A DNA stretch of 64,000 bases from Larix kaempferi. Lineage: Eukaryota; Streptophyta; Pinopsida; Pinales; Pinaceae. The stretch covers positions 13,166,001 to 13,230,000 of the forward strand of contig BSBM01000151.1 in the NCBI GenBank assembly GCA_027924585.1. The letters run 5' to 3'. A program made the position numbers and the translations under genes. Shown in pieces: positions 21,536 to 32,605 of this stretch; position 1 is the stretch's first letter; the number at the start of each line of letters is the position of its first letter. A model generated the notes under the pieces. That model did no database searches. It had not been told where the DNA came from and saw nothing but the letters and a program-made list of their open reading frames with translations.

Positions 21536-22791
21536 ATGGCGCCTTACACAGGAAACACAGTGTTTGTAACAGAAGAAGAACTTGAAGTATTATCAGCAAG
21601 TTTAAACAATCTCAAAATCTTTTGTGCAGTCATCGACAAACTGGAAATCTTAAAGAAGGGCGTTGTGGTCGCAAAAGATGAGGATGAAACCGATTGGTTC
21701 AATCTCCAGGAGGAACTCGCCGACTGTATCTGCCAACTGCAAGCTGTAGAGGTACACCCTTTTCTTTTTCCATAATACTTTTATAGAATTGTTTTCTCAT
21801 TTAGTGGATGGTAGTGGTAAATTCTGATTACAGACACCTAACCTGTAAGAGCATCGAATCGAAAATCAGTCTATTTTGAAATGAGATTGATTTTACAGTT
21901 GTGAAACATGCAGAATACTGATCATTCTTATCCAATGCTGGAGGCAAAAAAGAGTCTGATGGAAGAAGTGGCGGCACTGAAGAAGATTGTGGATGAAGTA
22001 TGCGAAGTGTCGGCTTCAGATCAATTAGCAGTTACAGCCCTCGAATATGAAAATAGAGGAAAGCAACAACAGACTAGTCAGAGTCAGAGTCAGAGTCAAT
22101 CCCGCCGCGTTAACTGGTATTGTGAATCTGCTTTGGCGGGTTCCTGTGAGCAAAAAATTCACAGAATGGTGGGAAGACAGAGAAGTGATTTATCAACTGA
22201 ACGTCCAAAGCGCAGCATTGATACAAAGAACAGTGTGAGATGCAGAAGACAGAGAAGTGATTCATCAACTGAACGTCCAAAGCCCAGCATTGATATAAAG
22301 AACAGTGTGAGATGCAGAAGACAGAGAAGTGATTTATCAACTGAACGTCCAAAGCGCAGCATTGATATAAAGAACAGTGTGAGATGCAGAAGAGAGAATA
22401 GAGTATGTGAAATAGAGAGAAAACATTCAAATGGGTATTTGAAGGTGCCATGAATGAAACCATTGGATTTAAAAGAGAGAATACATTCAAGGGAATACAT
22501 TCAAATGAGAAAGAAGAAAATGTTATCAAATCCTGTGACATGAATAGCGGTCGAGTTGCAGATTCTTGGGATAATTTTTCTTGTGAAACAGAAAGAGTTG
22601 CTGAGACGGTAGCGAGTGAGGCGATAGGAGAGATTAATGGTTTGTTTGTAGAGATTAATGGTTTGCTTGTAGAAATGCCTAGCAGTTCTTCAGATGGATA
22701 CTCAAAAAATAAAAAGAAACGGCGCCGTGACAAGTTCTTCCGAAGATTTTCAAGATTGGTTTGTGGAGGAACCCATGAGTATTATTCTTAA
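21536..22791 (+). CDS. Unrecognised two-exon gene with 3 x 24-residue repeat
   Basis: Exon 1 (21536-21751, 72 codons from MAPYTGNTVFVTEEELEVLS to QLQAVE) ends exactly before a GT donor. A phase-0 acceptor CAG at 21911-21913 joins exon 2 at 21914 and keeps the frame (NTDHSYPMLEAKKSLMEEVA). Exon 2 has predicted helical, acidic sequence, an SQSQSQSQ run, then three tandem 24-residue units (RQRSDLSTERPKRSIDTKNS then VRCR), and ends in TGA at 22451-22453. A second frame, 22450-22791, starts at the overlapping ATG. It has a duplicated EINGLFV/EINGLLV and a basic tail KNKKKRRRDKFFRRFSRL that looks like a nuclear localisation signal. A single-base shift joining both frames, or a further intron, would give one protein. 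No known domain. A truncated copy lies at 50535-50746. Confidence 0.55.
22175..22390 (+). repeat. 72-bp coding tandem repeat, three copies
   Basis: Units start at 22175, 22247 and 22319 with period 72 and only a few substitutions. The unit length is a multiple of three, so the reading frame survives and yields three near-identical 24-residue blocks rich in Arg, Ser and Thr. Confidence 0.95.
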
Positions 22792-24099
22792 GAACACAAA
22801 ATTAAGAAGAAGTATTAGGAAATTTAGTACTGTATTATTCTTTTATATTTGGAAGAAGATGGGGGCATATTAAGAGTTGTGAGACACAAAACACTTTATT
22901 GTATCGGGAATATCCATAAAGCAATGACAACATCTCAGATCTAGATACTTTGCAAAATATGCTTCATCAAAGTAACAAAGTAACAGGGTAATTGTCTTTT
23001 TTCGAGGCTTTGTTAAGGTTTCATAAATTTATACACCGTCGGATTTTTCCATCTGTTTTAATTTTATAAGTTCTTTGTTTTCTGATATTAGAATAATGTA
23101 ATCATTTAACTTATGGTTGATGAATATTTATAGATTTGTTATTTGTTTTTTTGTTTAGTTGTATTTGTTACTTGTTTTTTATGTTTAGTTGTAATTACTT
23201 ATTGTTTATGTCTCAACTATATGTTATCAGTGGCTTTTTTCTAGTTAAAGGAGTTGTTTACCACTACCCATCAACTACCAAATATCCATGCAGCCATAAC
23301 ACTTGCATGCAAACTCTATTTTAGGCACACAATACACCATATCTTAGCCAGATTTACACTAATTATTAAGTTGCACAACCACTTAACACTTAACTTGTGG
23401 TCAGTGAAGTGCCACAAATAAGTAATAAGTTATCTATTGTACTTGTTCTCCATGTGTGGTTGTAATCATCAGTTGTCTATGCCTTAGCTACACGTTATCA
23501 CCTGTCTTTCTAGTTAAATGGATTGCCTACCACTTAGCACCTTATCCATGCATCGACTAAGAGTTATCCATGCATTAGCTATTATTTTTTATATTCTTTT
23601 TTCTTTTATAGTTGTTTTATTTTGAATTTGGAATGATGGACAATACACTTGTTCTCCATGCGTATTTGTAATCACTTCTTGTTTATGCCTTAGCTACATG
23701 TTACCATTAGTATTTTTCTAGTTAAATGAGTCATTTGCCATGAAGTCCCTTATCCATGCATCAACTAAAAGTTATCCATGCATTAGTTACCAGTTATCCA
23801 TGCATCAACTACTAGTTATTTTTTTTATTGTTTTTTTTTTATAGTTGTTATGTCAAATTTGGAATGATTGCCATAAAACCAATACATGTCTCATCCGTGC
23901 AATCTAGGAAAAGCATAGGTGCTAGTCCACCCCAAATTCTGAACTATAAACAACTATCGATGTAATTTTATTATGTATTCCACCCCAAATTCTAAGATAT
24001 AAACACCTATCGGTGTAATTTTATTATGTTGTAGGCCATAATTATTTATATTTGGTCTTAATTCTTTGTCATTTAAGTGTGAGTTTATCATTTTTTCTG
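22792..24099. other. AT-rich spacer with short phrase repeats
   Basis: Between about 23270 and 23830 the phrase (A)GTTATCCATGCATYA(A/G)CTA recurs loosely, along with TTAGTTGTA and TTACTTGTTTTT. No coding similarity. The 3' UTR of the preceding gene may extend into the first 150 bases. Confidence 0.4.
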
Positions 24100-24535
24100 T
24101 GATTGGATTTATTATGTGTGTGTGAAGGTGTCACTTATGTGCATGAGTATGTTTATTATATTAGTGTGAGTGACAAACTCACACATAAGTGATGTTTAGA
24201 TGTATGAATGTGTCCTTTATGTGTGAATATGTTGTGTATGTGTGTACGAATATGTCACATATATATGTGTGCAAAATGTGCCACTTATGTGTGTTAGCAA
24301 TGCATGCACACATATGTGACAGACTCAATACTAATCCACACACCCACATGGGAGACACACATAAATAAACAACACATCCACACACATAAGTGATGCAGTC
24401 ATACATAAGTGATGTACTTATACATAAGTAATACCCCCCACACCTAACCCATACACCCACAAAAGAAAGATACATATGTAACTAACCCACACATCTACAT
24501 AAGGAATGCACTATAAACGACGCAACCACATCATT

Positions 24536-24600
<65 letters not shown>

Positions 24601-24640
24601 ACAAGCAACACACAGATACACACACAAAAGTATCAACACA
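24100..24640. repeat. TG/CA-rich low-complexity block with compound microsatellite
   Basis: From about 24110 to 24490 the phrase ACACATAAGTGATG or its complement recurs many times on alternating strands, giving local inverted repeats. This leads into (TC)18 at 24541-24576 directly followed by (AC)13 at 24577-24602. Short frames here are products of the repeat. Confidence 0.9.
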
Positions 24641-25611
24641 CTTGTATGCATTGTGACAATCATCGAGAAGAGATGTATGACACTTATATTGTCATTACAT
24701 CGAGATAAGTGATGTGCATTCTACAACCCAGTATGAGAGGGATGTGTAATGTCAATACCTAACACTAAGGTGACATGTGACATAAGTTAACCCACTATAA
24801 TATTTAAAAGTATAAAAAAAAATTAAAAAAACAACCTAGTGTAGATGAGATAACATTTATGTTTATACATCAAATTTTTAAAAAAACAAAAAATGAAATC
24901 CATAATGAAAATTAGAAATATAAGATTCCTCAAGTAATTGATCATAATAATGAGATTAAAAAAAAACAAAGAGGACGTATCATCATTTTATTTGAAAAAA
25001 TGAGCCTATGGGGATCAATGAGTCGAATTTGTGACCTTTTTAACTTTAAGAGAAGAGATCACATTTGAAAAAACTTCTTCACCTAAATTTAAGATATTTT
25101 TATAAAACTAAAATTATGTTGCAAAAATATATTTTTATTAAAATAAAATTATCATCTAAAAATTATATATTCATCTCCTATTCATATAAGAGAAAAACAA
25201 ATATCTCTTTAAAATCTACTGGCCGTTCTAGCTCTATATTTTAGAACGTAAAATTTTTCCTAAACTTTCTTATATAAGAGAAACTCTTTCTCTACACCCT
25301 CTAATCACCCTCTCATACCATTAGAGAAGATCAAATATCCCTCTAAAACTAATCTAATGCTGAATAATTGGCACTTCTATATTTGACAACGTAATATGGC
25401 TTCTTAATCTTTCTTATATAAGATAAAAACTCTTTCTCCGCACCCTCCCCACAACCATTTAGTAATTAGGGTTACTATTATGTGGAGAGAATAAAGGTTT
25501 TTGGTTGGTTATGTGTGTAAAAACCTCTTGGAAAAGTCCTTCTCCACTTCCTCGTCTTCCAACTCAAATGTGAAACTAATTCAATGACATGGAGAAATCT
25601 ATAAGTGTTAA
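24641..25611. other. AT-rich spacer absent from segment 2
   Basis: Nothing coding recognised. Two similar phrases (TTTCTTATATAAGAGAAA... near 25267 and TTTCTTATATAAGATAAA near 25409) are followed by CTC(T)TTCTC(T/C)(A/G)CACCCTC, a diverged direct repeat. The segment 2 copy skips straight from about 21784 to 25612, so this spacer lies in a ~3.8-kb block missing there. Confidence 0.4.
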
Positions 25612-26487
25612 AAGATTATTAATTTTTAAAGAGTGAACTACAATTTTATTACATCTACATGTTTACTAGTGAACCAATGCATTGTGTGTAATTTTTTTAA
25701 TGGACAAATCTTAGATGAAGGTAAATGATGGTTGAGTATCTTTGAGTTCGGTAAACAATATAATTGTTAGGTTGGAATTCAAAACACAATAATGATGATA
25801 CTCATTCCTCGAAAAAAAGACAACAAAGATATCTTGATATAATTCAATAAAGATAGGATGATAGAAGAATTTATATTTTTAAATGTAATGTTAGTGTTTC
25901 TTTTAATGTATATTAAGATTTTAAAATGGATATTTTTTTAGGTTTTGAAGCAAATGATTAGTTAATTATGAAGAATATCATGATGGATTTTATTTTTAAT
26001 GTTTTTATGTGAGAAAGATGATGATGATTATTATTACCAAGTTGTGAACATGGATTTTATTTTTAAGAGATGATGATGATGATTATTATTATCCTATCAA
26101 AATCAATTTTGGTTTTCTTAAATCTTACTAAAAAAATCATAAAAAATTAATTAATTTGGTTTAGAATTTTTTTTTATGATTAAACTGAATGAAGAAAATA
26201 TTTCCTAAAGCTCCATAGTTTATGTAGAATGACCTCTTTATAGCACCTTAATTTCTTATTATCTGTTATTCTTTATCACACAACATTTCTTCTTAAAACT
26301 AAATGTGATAGTATTTTAAATATTATTCATATTCTACAATGCCACCTCCTCATTTAGCCTTTGGTGACCTAGCCAAGACTTGGCATATTCATGTGAATCC
26401 CTCTTAAAACATATGGGAAAAATGTCTTATGTCCATTGTATGGGTTCACTTTTCTGAAAAGTCTCAATGAAATACAAACTATAAAAT
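25612..26487. repeat. Duplicated non-coding block (pairs with 50785-51655)
   Basis: TTTTTAAAGAGTGAACTACA begins both copies, and they stay collinear to ATGAAATACAAA. Both hold a dead-looking AT-rich region with a GATGATGATGATTATTATTA phrase. Sampled stretches match at roughly 95% or better by eye. No coding frame found. Confidence 0.85.
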
Positions 26488-27439
26488 GAAATACGCTAGT
26501 TTAGGTAGGTACCACCTGCTCCTCATCTCCACCATTTGGGAAGTTGTTGATTTTTTTTCAAATCCGATGTGTGTTTTAGAGGATAACTCTAGGATTCTAT
26601 GGGGAATTTTGAGTCTCGTTTCATCATTGAGTTGAGCCCCATGCACATGGTCGTGAAACCCTACCTTCGAATTCCCTAATTTTAAGTTAAACTGAGCCAC
26701 CGTGGATTCCCTATGAATCTTAATAGATCAACATTCGAGTGCACTCATGACATGGAAATGAAGAGTAGCTTTCTAGGTTCAAGGCTTCCATTTTCTCCTT
26801 AGCAAGACCATATTACCACCAGCCGCAAGCACCAAATAGGATGAATAGAGTATTCTACTGGGGTCAACCAAGAAAGATCCATGTTACCATCTAAAGAAGG
26901 CTAAAAAAACCTCTAAGTCCAAAGTTTTCCCACTAGCCCGACCTCGCAGGATCTGAGCACGTGGGAGTTTTTCCTCTTTTCTCTCCTCGTGAAACAATAT
27001 TTCATGTTAAGATATCAACTCATGATGGTGTTAATTTGTTTATGAAATAATGCAGGGGAGTTTTGGTTCAGTCTTATAGTTTAAAAATATCATTAAAATA
27101 TGTAATTGTTATGGGCAAAATTGTAATAGTTTCATAACTAATTTTGTCATAGACATCCTTGGGATAGGGAGCAAATTCTGAAATGATGAAGGGTTGAATT
27201 AGTAGATGTACTTGAATGATAAATGGTTTCCTTGCTATAGTGTAGCATGTTTTTCATGGACAATGATATCGTTACTTGTGGTTCATTAGAACAAACTATG
27301 TCTCACTAAAAACCTAATAGCAATTGAAGGTATTCTAGGATGTTTCATTTGGAGATGAGGTTAGAAAGGAGGCATGAATCCCTAATCTCCAACTGTAGTT
27401 TGATGACACGAAGAGTACCACTGACCCTAACTACCAATG
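26488..27439. repeat. Duplicated block upstream of the coiled-coil remnant (pairs with 52980-53940)
   Basis: Collinear with segment 2 from GCTAGTT(T/G)AGGTAGGTACCACC onward. A short minus-strand frame (26479-26700) is preserved in both copies, but it has no recognisable motif. Confidence 0.85.
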
Positions 27440-28560
27440 GGGCAAGATGTACCAGTTATTTTGGAAAAATAGTACCAATCGACCAATATAGAGGAGATCC
27501 TATTGTTTCATAACATTAGACATTTCGAGCTTTATAAACCAACATCGGCAAGACCATAATTATTTCCATCCGCGAAGATAGTGGAATGGCTTATTCCCCG
27601 CACCAATGTGAAAAGGCGCATTATTAAGAACGCCACAGGGGTACCTATAGCCTCTTTCGAGCAAACCACTATGAGAAAATAGTATAAATTCCCAACTCCC
27701 GAGATTGACTTAACAAACGAATGAATGCAGTCGTTACAACTCAACTATATAACATCAATTAAGCAAGCATGGAATCCAGACAAACAATTTCATCAAAAGC
27801 ATGATGACATATATCCAACCATGTCACTCAGGAAACCATATAGGATGATTGTAGCCCTCTTATATTGATTGTATGCGGAAGCAGATGCAGTTCATTTTAA
27901 GATCGAATGGGCCCCTTTACTGTATTATGTCACTGTGCTCAGCACAAGGTTCAACTGGTCTGACATCCTCTCGGATAACATGGAAGAGGCGGTCTTGAAG
28001 GCAGCAGATGGTTTTTTCAAACAACAATCATATTTTCATATGTGCTCATATCTCATAGATGCAGATTGCCCCTTGAACCAATTTCCAGGTATGGGATGGC
28101 ATTGGGTACTAGAAGAAACCCCCATACATCTATGCTTCCAATTCTAATGGGCTAAGAAGCATTTTAGCAACTACAAGAAAATATGTGAAGATTTTATTAG
28201 GTCCTTATATACAATCATACATGAGACACCGGTGAAATGTATGTCAGATAATGCAATTGCTACGATGACGTAACTGGGTGGCTAGTACATAACTAAAGGA
28301 GGCACTTATTTGTGAATATATGGAGGGCCAAAAGAACCTAACATTATGCTCAAGTATGTTAAAAACTACTTGGTATTGAACGAGATCGCACACAAAGCAT
28401 TCTTAGATGGGATTGGGTATGCTCTTAAGAAGACCAAAAAGGCATCATGGCCACCCCTGCTTGTAGTAGTTGGGGATTACAGATTCATGAAAATGAAAGA
28501 AGCTATTGAGTTGACTTAGTATTTGGAGAAGTACCATTTTGGACGAGAGTGATACAGAAG
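27440..28560 (+). pseudogene. Remnant of a plant-mobile-domain-like protein, copy 1
   Basis: Reading the plus strand through stops and small shifts gives a long globular protein: IVEWLIPRTNVKRRIIKN, YAEADAVHFKIEWAPLLYYV, TRFNWSDILSDNMEEAVL, YLIDADCPLNQFPGMGWHW, YKKICEDFIRSLYTIIHETP, KYVKNYLVLNEIAHKAFLDG. The layout resembles repetitive plant proteins carrying a plant mobile domain (aminotransferase-like), a family known to travel with retrotransposons and MULEs. I am not certain of that assignment. At least half a dozen stops make it dead. The same stops are partly shared with copy 2 at 53940-55040. Confidence 0.45.
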
Positions 28561-28619
28561 GAATGATTGTAAAGGAAACTAATAAACCATTGTGCAATCA
28601 TCAAATACCATTGGCCTTA

Positions 28620-30290
28620 TATCCATGATTACTACACATAAGAAGAAGTATATAGGCGAGTCTAGACTCTAGAGGATCAAACCAAAAGAACTGAGAAAGG
28701 GAAAAGAATTGAAAAGAGATTTTCTAGAAAATAAGCTATCCATGGAGCTGAGTAGGCAGAGACACAAGAAGGGTAGTAGCAGAGCATAGTTGAGGAGGAT
28801 GTAAATATTGTCAAGGAATAAAACAAGAAGAAGACTAAAGCAAAGGCACAGAGGTTGGAAGAACAAAAGAAATATGAGGAAATAGCTCGCGTAGAAAATT
28901 TAGCTCGAAAATAGAAAGAAGAAAGAAACAAACAAGTAGAACTATAGGAAAGGGACGAATAACTAAAAGAGCACAAAGAGACCCACAAGAAAGCAGAAGA
29001 AGAGTGGGAGCAAGTGGATGGAACAAAAGAAGGCAAGATATAGGACATGGATATTGATGCGCTCACTACTAGCCTAGATGTTCCACTCACTGGGGGATAT
29101 TTCCATTTGGAAGAGATTGGAATTACAATGTATACACCCCCCAAGGCAGGTTATGTGGCTAAACTAAGCTCCTAGTTGTTTAACCCAAAGAAGAAATATA
29201 TAGTATGAAGAACATAGAAGAGACTCAAGCTCACCACACAACCTGAGATGGTTTTCATTCAGGATGTCCCTATAATTGAGAACACTAAAAAATCACCCAA
29301 ATCCATAGCATTTGTCAACATAGCCACTGATATAGCCACGAAATATAATGCAAATAAACTTTTAAAGGAACTAGAGCAAGCCAAGTGGAAGATCCACTTG
29401 CTAAAAGATCATCTCTTGGGGGCTAGGAGAGTAGGCATCGAGCTTAGGCATGACAATGATGCACTTCAAGTGGAGAAGAGGACACTAGAAATCTTAACTA
29501 AAGAATCACAAAATGATAAAGATACTAACAATTAAGGTTGAAGAGTTTGAGGTAGAAAAGGTAGGCATGATGAATCAAATAGAAAGCTTGCAGCGTGAGA
29601 AGGACACACTAGAAGTAGAAGTAGAAGCATCTAAAGAAGAAAGACAAAGTTTATCATAATTTTGTGCATGCGCCATTGCATTATAGGAGGAATATTTATA
29701 CACGTTGGAACTGGTCACGAAGCAATTTTATGAATTTCAAAAGGAAGTGACCAAACTCAAAACTATAGGTGTAAAAGTTGAAGAAATTAACTTGAAGGTT
29801 ACAGGAGTTAAATCCAAATTGAAAGACATTACAGTGTGGCACGAAAAGAATGCAACAACTCCCCCTAATATGTCTAGGAAAATTGTGGAAGAAATTCAAG
29901 TAGATTATGCCACCTTAGATAGTTTCCAGAAAGTAGGAGCGACTCTACAGAAAGACATTACCGCGTCACTTAAGAAATGTCAAAACATACATGCTATGAT
30001 TGAAAGGGTATGTGAAAGATGCACATTGTCTTCCTCGGGAAAATTTGAGCCCATCTCCAAAGAAAAATGATTAATCAAGCTAAGTACTATCAAATTTGAA
30101 GATGTTGAAGCAGTCAGAAGCATATCTTAGGTCACCACATAGGTTTTGTAGGATCAAATTGGGATGCCTACAAAGAAGATTCAATTGCTTACAACCCATT
30201 ACAACACTTTCACCAAGGGGATCAACATAATACCTAGCGATGTTGTTGTTAAAGTTATAACATCATGAGTCATTCTCCAATTCAATCTTG
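28620..30290 (+). pseudogene. Long charged coiled-coil coding remnant, copy 1
   Basis: The frame continues with Lys/Glu-rich heptad-like sequence (KPKELRKGKELKRDFLENK, RLEEQKKYEEIARVENLARK, HKKAEEEWEQVDG), a short neutral linker (DMDIDALTTSLDVPLT, TMYTPPKAGYVAKLS), then open stretches at 29248-29535 (LLKELEQAKWKIHLLKDHLL) and 29705-30070 (YEFQKEVTKLKTIGVKVEEI ... ERVCERCTLSSSG). Several stops interrupt it, mostly TAG and mostly shared with copy 2. It probably formed one protein with the globular part upstream. Function unknown. It could be the extra ORF of a large LTR retrotransposon, since LTR-like copy B follows. Confidence 0.55.
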
Positions 30291-30984
30291 TGTGTCAATA
30301 TTGAGCCTCGTGTGTTGAGGTAGTGCCTTATAGGATCCTGAGTTGGACTCAAGAAACTTGGAGAATAATCTTGAGTTGGACTGAATAATGGATAAGCTTC
30401 ATGTTTTGAGGAAGTGAATTACTTTAGCATATAACCATTTGGAACAATAGTAGAACAATATGATCACATCATTGGGAAAATATCCTTAGTATATTTTATA
30501 TGATAATTAAGCTGACACATGTGGACCATGCAGATAAGACAAGAGATAAAGATAAGATGTGATAATATATGAGAGAATTCGAATTGCACAAAAGAATGAA
30601 TTAAGAGAGAATTTGAATGGTGAAGACTTCAGTAAATTAAAGGAGAACTCGAATTGGCACTACAGTGATGTTAACAAGAAATAATCAGTTAAGAGAGTTA
30701 ACTAAGTGATAACAAAGAAGATCTAGTTAACTAAGTGTTATTGTATGATGACACTTATGTTAAACTACAAGACGACACTTTTGTTAAACTAAAAGATGAC
30801 ACTTGAGTTGCAACACTTGCATGACGACGCTTAAGTTAGCCATCTAACTATGTGGGAAATCTTTAAGTTAAGGGGCGAGTTCATCCTAAGATTCATTCAG
30901 TGAGTTAATGCACTGCATGAGAAGTGGGGTGCACTTCTTCATGCAATATTGATGCATCCATATGGAGGGCGAGTTCACCCTGAA
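30291..30984. repeat. Region between coiled-coil remnant and LTR-like copy B
   Basis: It matches 56760-57675 except for a ~190-bp block (about 56905-57095) missing here. A purine-rich GAGAAGTGGGG followed by TGCACTTCTTC at about 30920-30945 is a possible polypurine tract and LTR start, but no matching CA end was defined. Near 30720-30840 GATGACACTT/GACGACACTT(A/T)(T/A)GTTA is repeated four or five times. Confidence 0.5.
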
Positions 30985-32470
30985 GTCAGAAGATAAAAAT
31001 AACAGCATATGCATGAGAAGAATATATAAATATGTTATGCAGGATTGATGAATTAAAAAATGTAAAGCAAATCCTCTTCTCCCTTGAAGGCAATGTGCTT
31101 TTCTTTGTGCAGGATATTATTCTAGGTCTCTCTTCTTTATCTTTCTCTTGCTATGTAATTGGACCAACGGTGCTTGATGTAAAAGACATTCCTTGCTATC
31201 TATCAATATACTAAGGAAGGTTTTGTTGGGGTTTTCTCCCTCAAGTCATAGAGGGTTTCCCCAAGGTAAATTCATGTGTCGAATGTGATTGCTTATGTGC
31301 GTTATTGTTATTTGATTTCTGTTAGTTTTTTAGCCTAGGAGACACTCCGCATAGTTTTGTCTTGTATGTGGAAGTGACCTTGCATTTACACTATCTAGGC
31401 TACTTGAAGTTGTAATGTTGACTTTATAAAGTTGTATTAAGTGACTCTTATATAAAGTGTGTTTCTTGTTTTTTTTTTAAGTGACTTTATTTCATAAAGT
31501 GCAATTATGACATAAAGTGAAATAACTTTATTAATATAAGTGATTTATTTTGGAGGGAATAAATCACATCCCTTGATCTTGTCAAGGCAATATTAGATCT
31601 TGATCATTGGATTTAGTAGTTGGGAAGGTGAAAAGTCATTTTCTGATTATAAGAGAAAGCCTAGGGTAGTGTGCAAGACACTGTTTACAAGAGAAATTTT
31701 TGATAGAAGGTTGAGAGGAGAAAAGTGATTTTGTAGCAGATTTGGCATCTTTCCCAAGAGAGTTGGGGCACAAATCCTAAGACAAAAATTTATGTGAGAG
31801 AAGGGATGACTATTTTTTATCAACATGGAGGTCGTACTGTATTGTTCAACTAGGAGGTTGTACCGTATAGATCCTTACAATCCGTACAACAGAAGTACAT
31901 GCACACATTTCGAGGTTGTCCCAGGGCATGAATTTTGAGGTGAAGGTTTTATGTTGCAAGTAGTTCCGTACTGTTCCATATAACATAGGTTTGGAACACA
32001 TTTCGAGTTTGTTGTACCTGTTGGGCCTTACAGCTCATACAGTCATTGTTGGCACGTTTTTCAAGGCATAAATCTAGGACTGTTTTGGGTGTTTGCAAGT
32101 GAGTTTTTCAAACTGTTATTGTTTATGCCAAATGGATTCCTGGTATAGCTTTTGAACTCTCTGAAAATAATAATATATTTCTCTTGTTGGGTATTCCCCT
32201 TTGGATTTTTTCCTGGGATGGACAGTCCAAAATCTTGGTGTCTATCTGAGTTTATTAACTATTGTTACTAGTGTTTTTCCACTACAAATTACACCTAGTA
32301 TTTGTATTTCAAATTTCAAGTTACATGAGAATGCATGCAATTTAATTACATTTAATGTGGGTAATTGTATAAGTCTGAAATATGTCATATGCTAAGTTTT
32401 TGATGAAACTACAGTCCTTTAGTTTCCAATTCTTTAACAATTTCAAGTATTATTGCAACTCCAAATTAAT
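30985..32470 (+). repeat. LTR-like region, copy B
   Basis: Collinear with copy A (12569-14080) from GTCAGAAGATAAAAAT through ATATATAAATATG, the ATTCCCCTTTGGATTTTT region and TTTAGTTTCCAATTC. The match ends abruptly at CCAAATTAA (32470). There is no gypsy gag after it, unlike copies A and C, so this could be a 3' LTR of the element carrying the coiled-coil ORF. Confidence 0.7.
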
Positions 32471-32515
32471 GTGATTTCAGCGCGTGGTGGAGGTCGGTGG
32501 GATTCTTTACTGCAT

Positions 32516-32605
32516 GTGGCAAGGTGGATTGTTGTGGACTGGGCGCGTGGCAAGGTGGCGGTTTTGGACTGGGCGCGTGGCAAGGTGACGGTTGTGGACT
32601 GAGCA
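32516..32605. repeat. GC-rich tandem repeat, 30-31 bp unit, three copies
   Basis: Units starting GTGGCAAGGTG at 32516, 32547 and 32577 each end GGACTG(G/A)GC. The GC-rich composition contrasts sharply with the surrounding AT-rich DNA. Confidence 0.95.

Noticed and set aside
22110-22733. 207-codon minus-strand frame opposite the unknown gene
   Set aside because: It is the antisense of the 72-bp tandem repeat. The period divisible by three keeps all frames open, and the sense strand has the splice signals.
28677-29144. 155-codon minus-strand frame
   Set aside because: Antisense of the Lys/Glu-rich coiled-coil remnant. Poly Ser/Leu/Phe composition is the expected complement.
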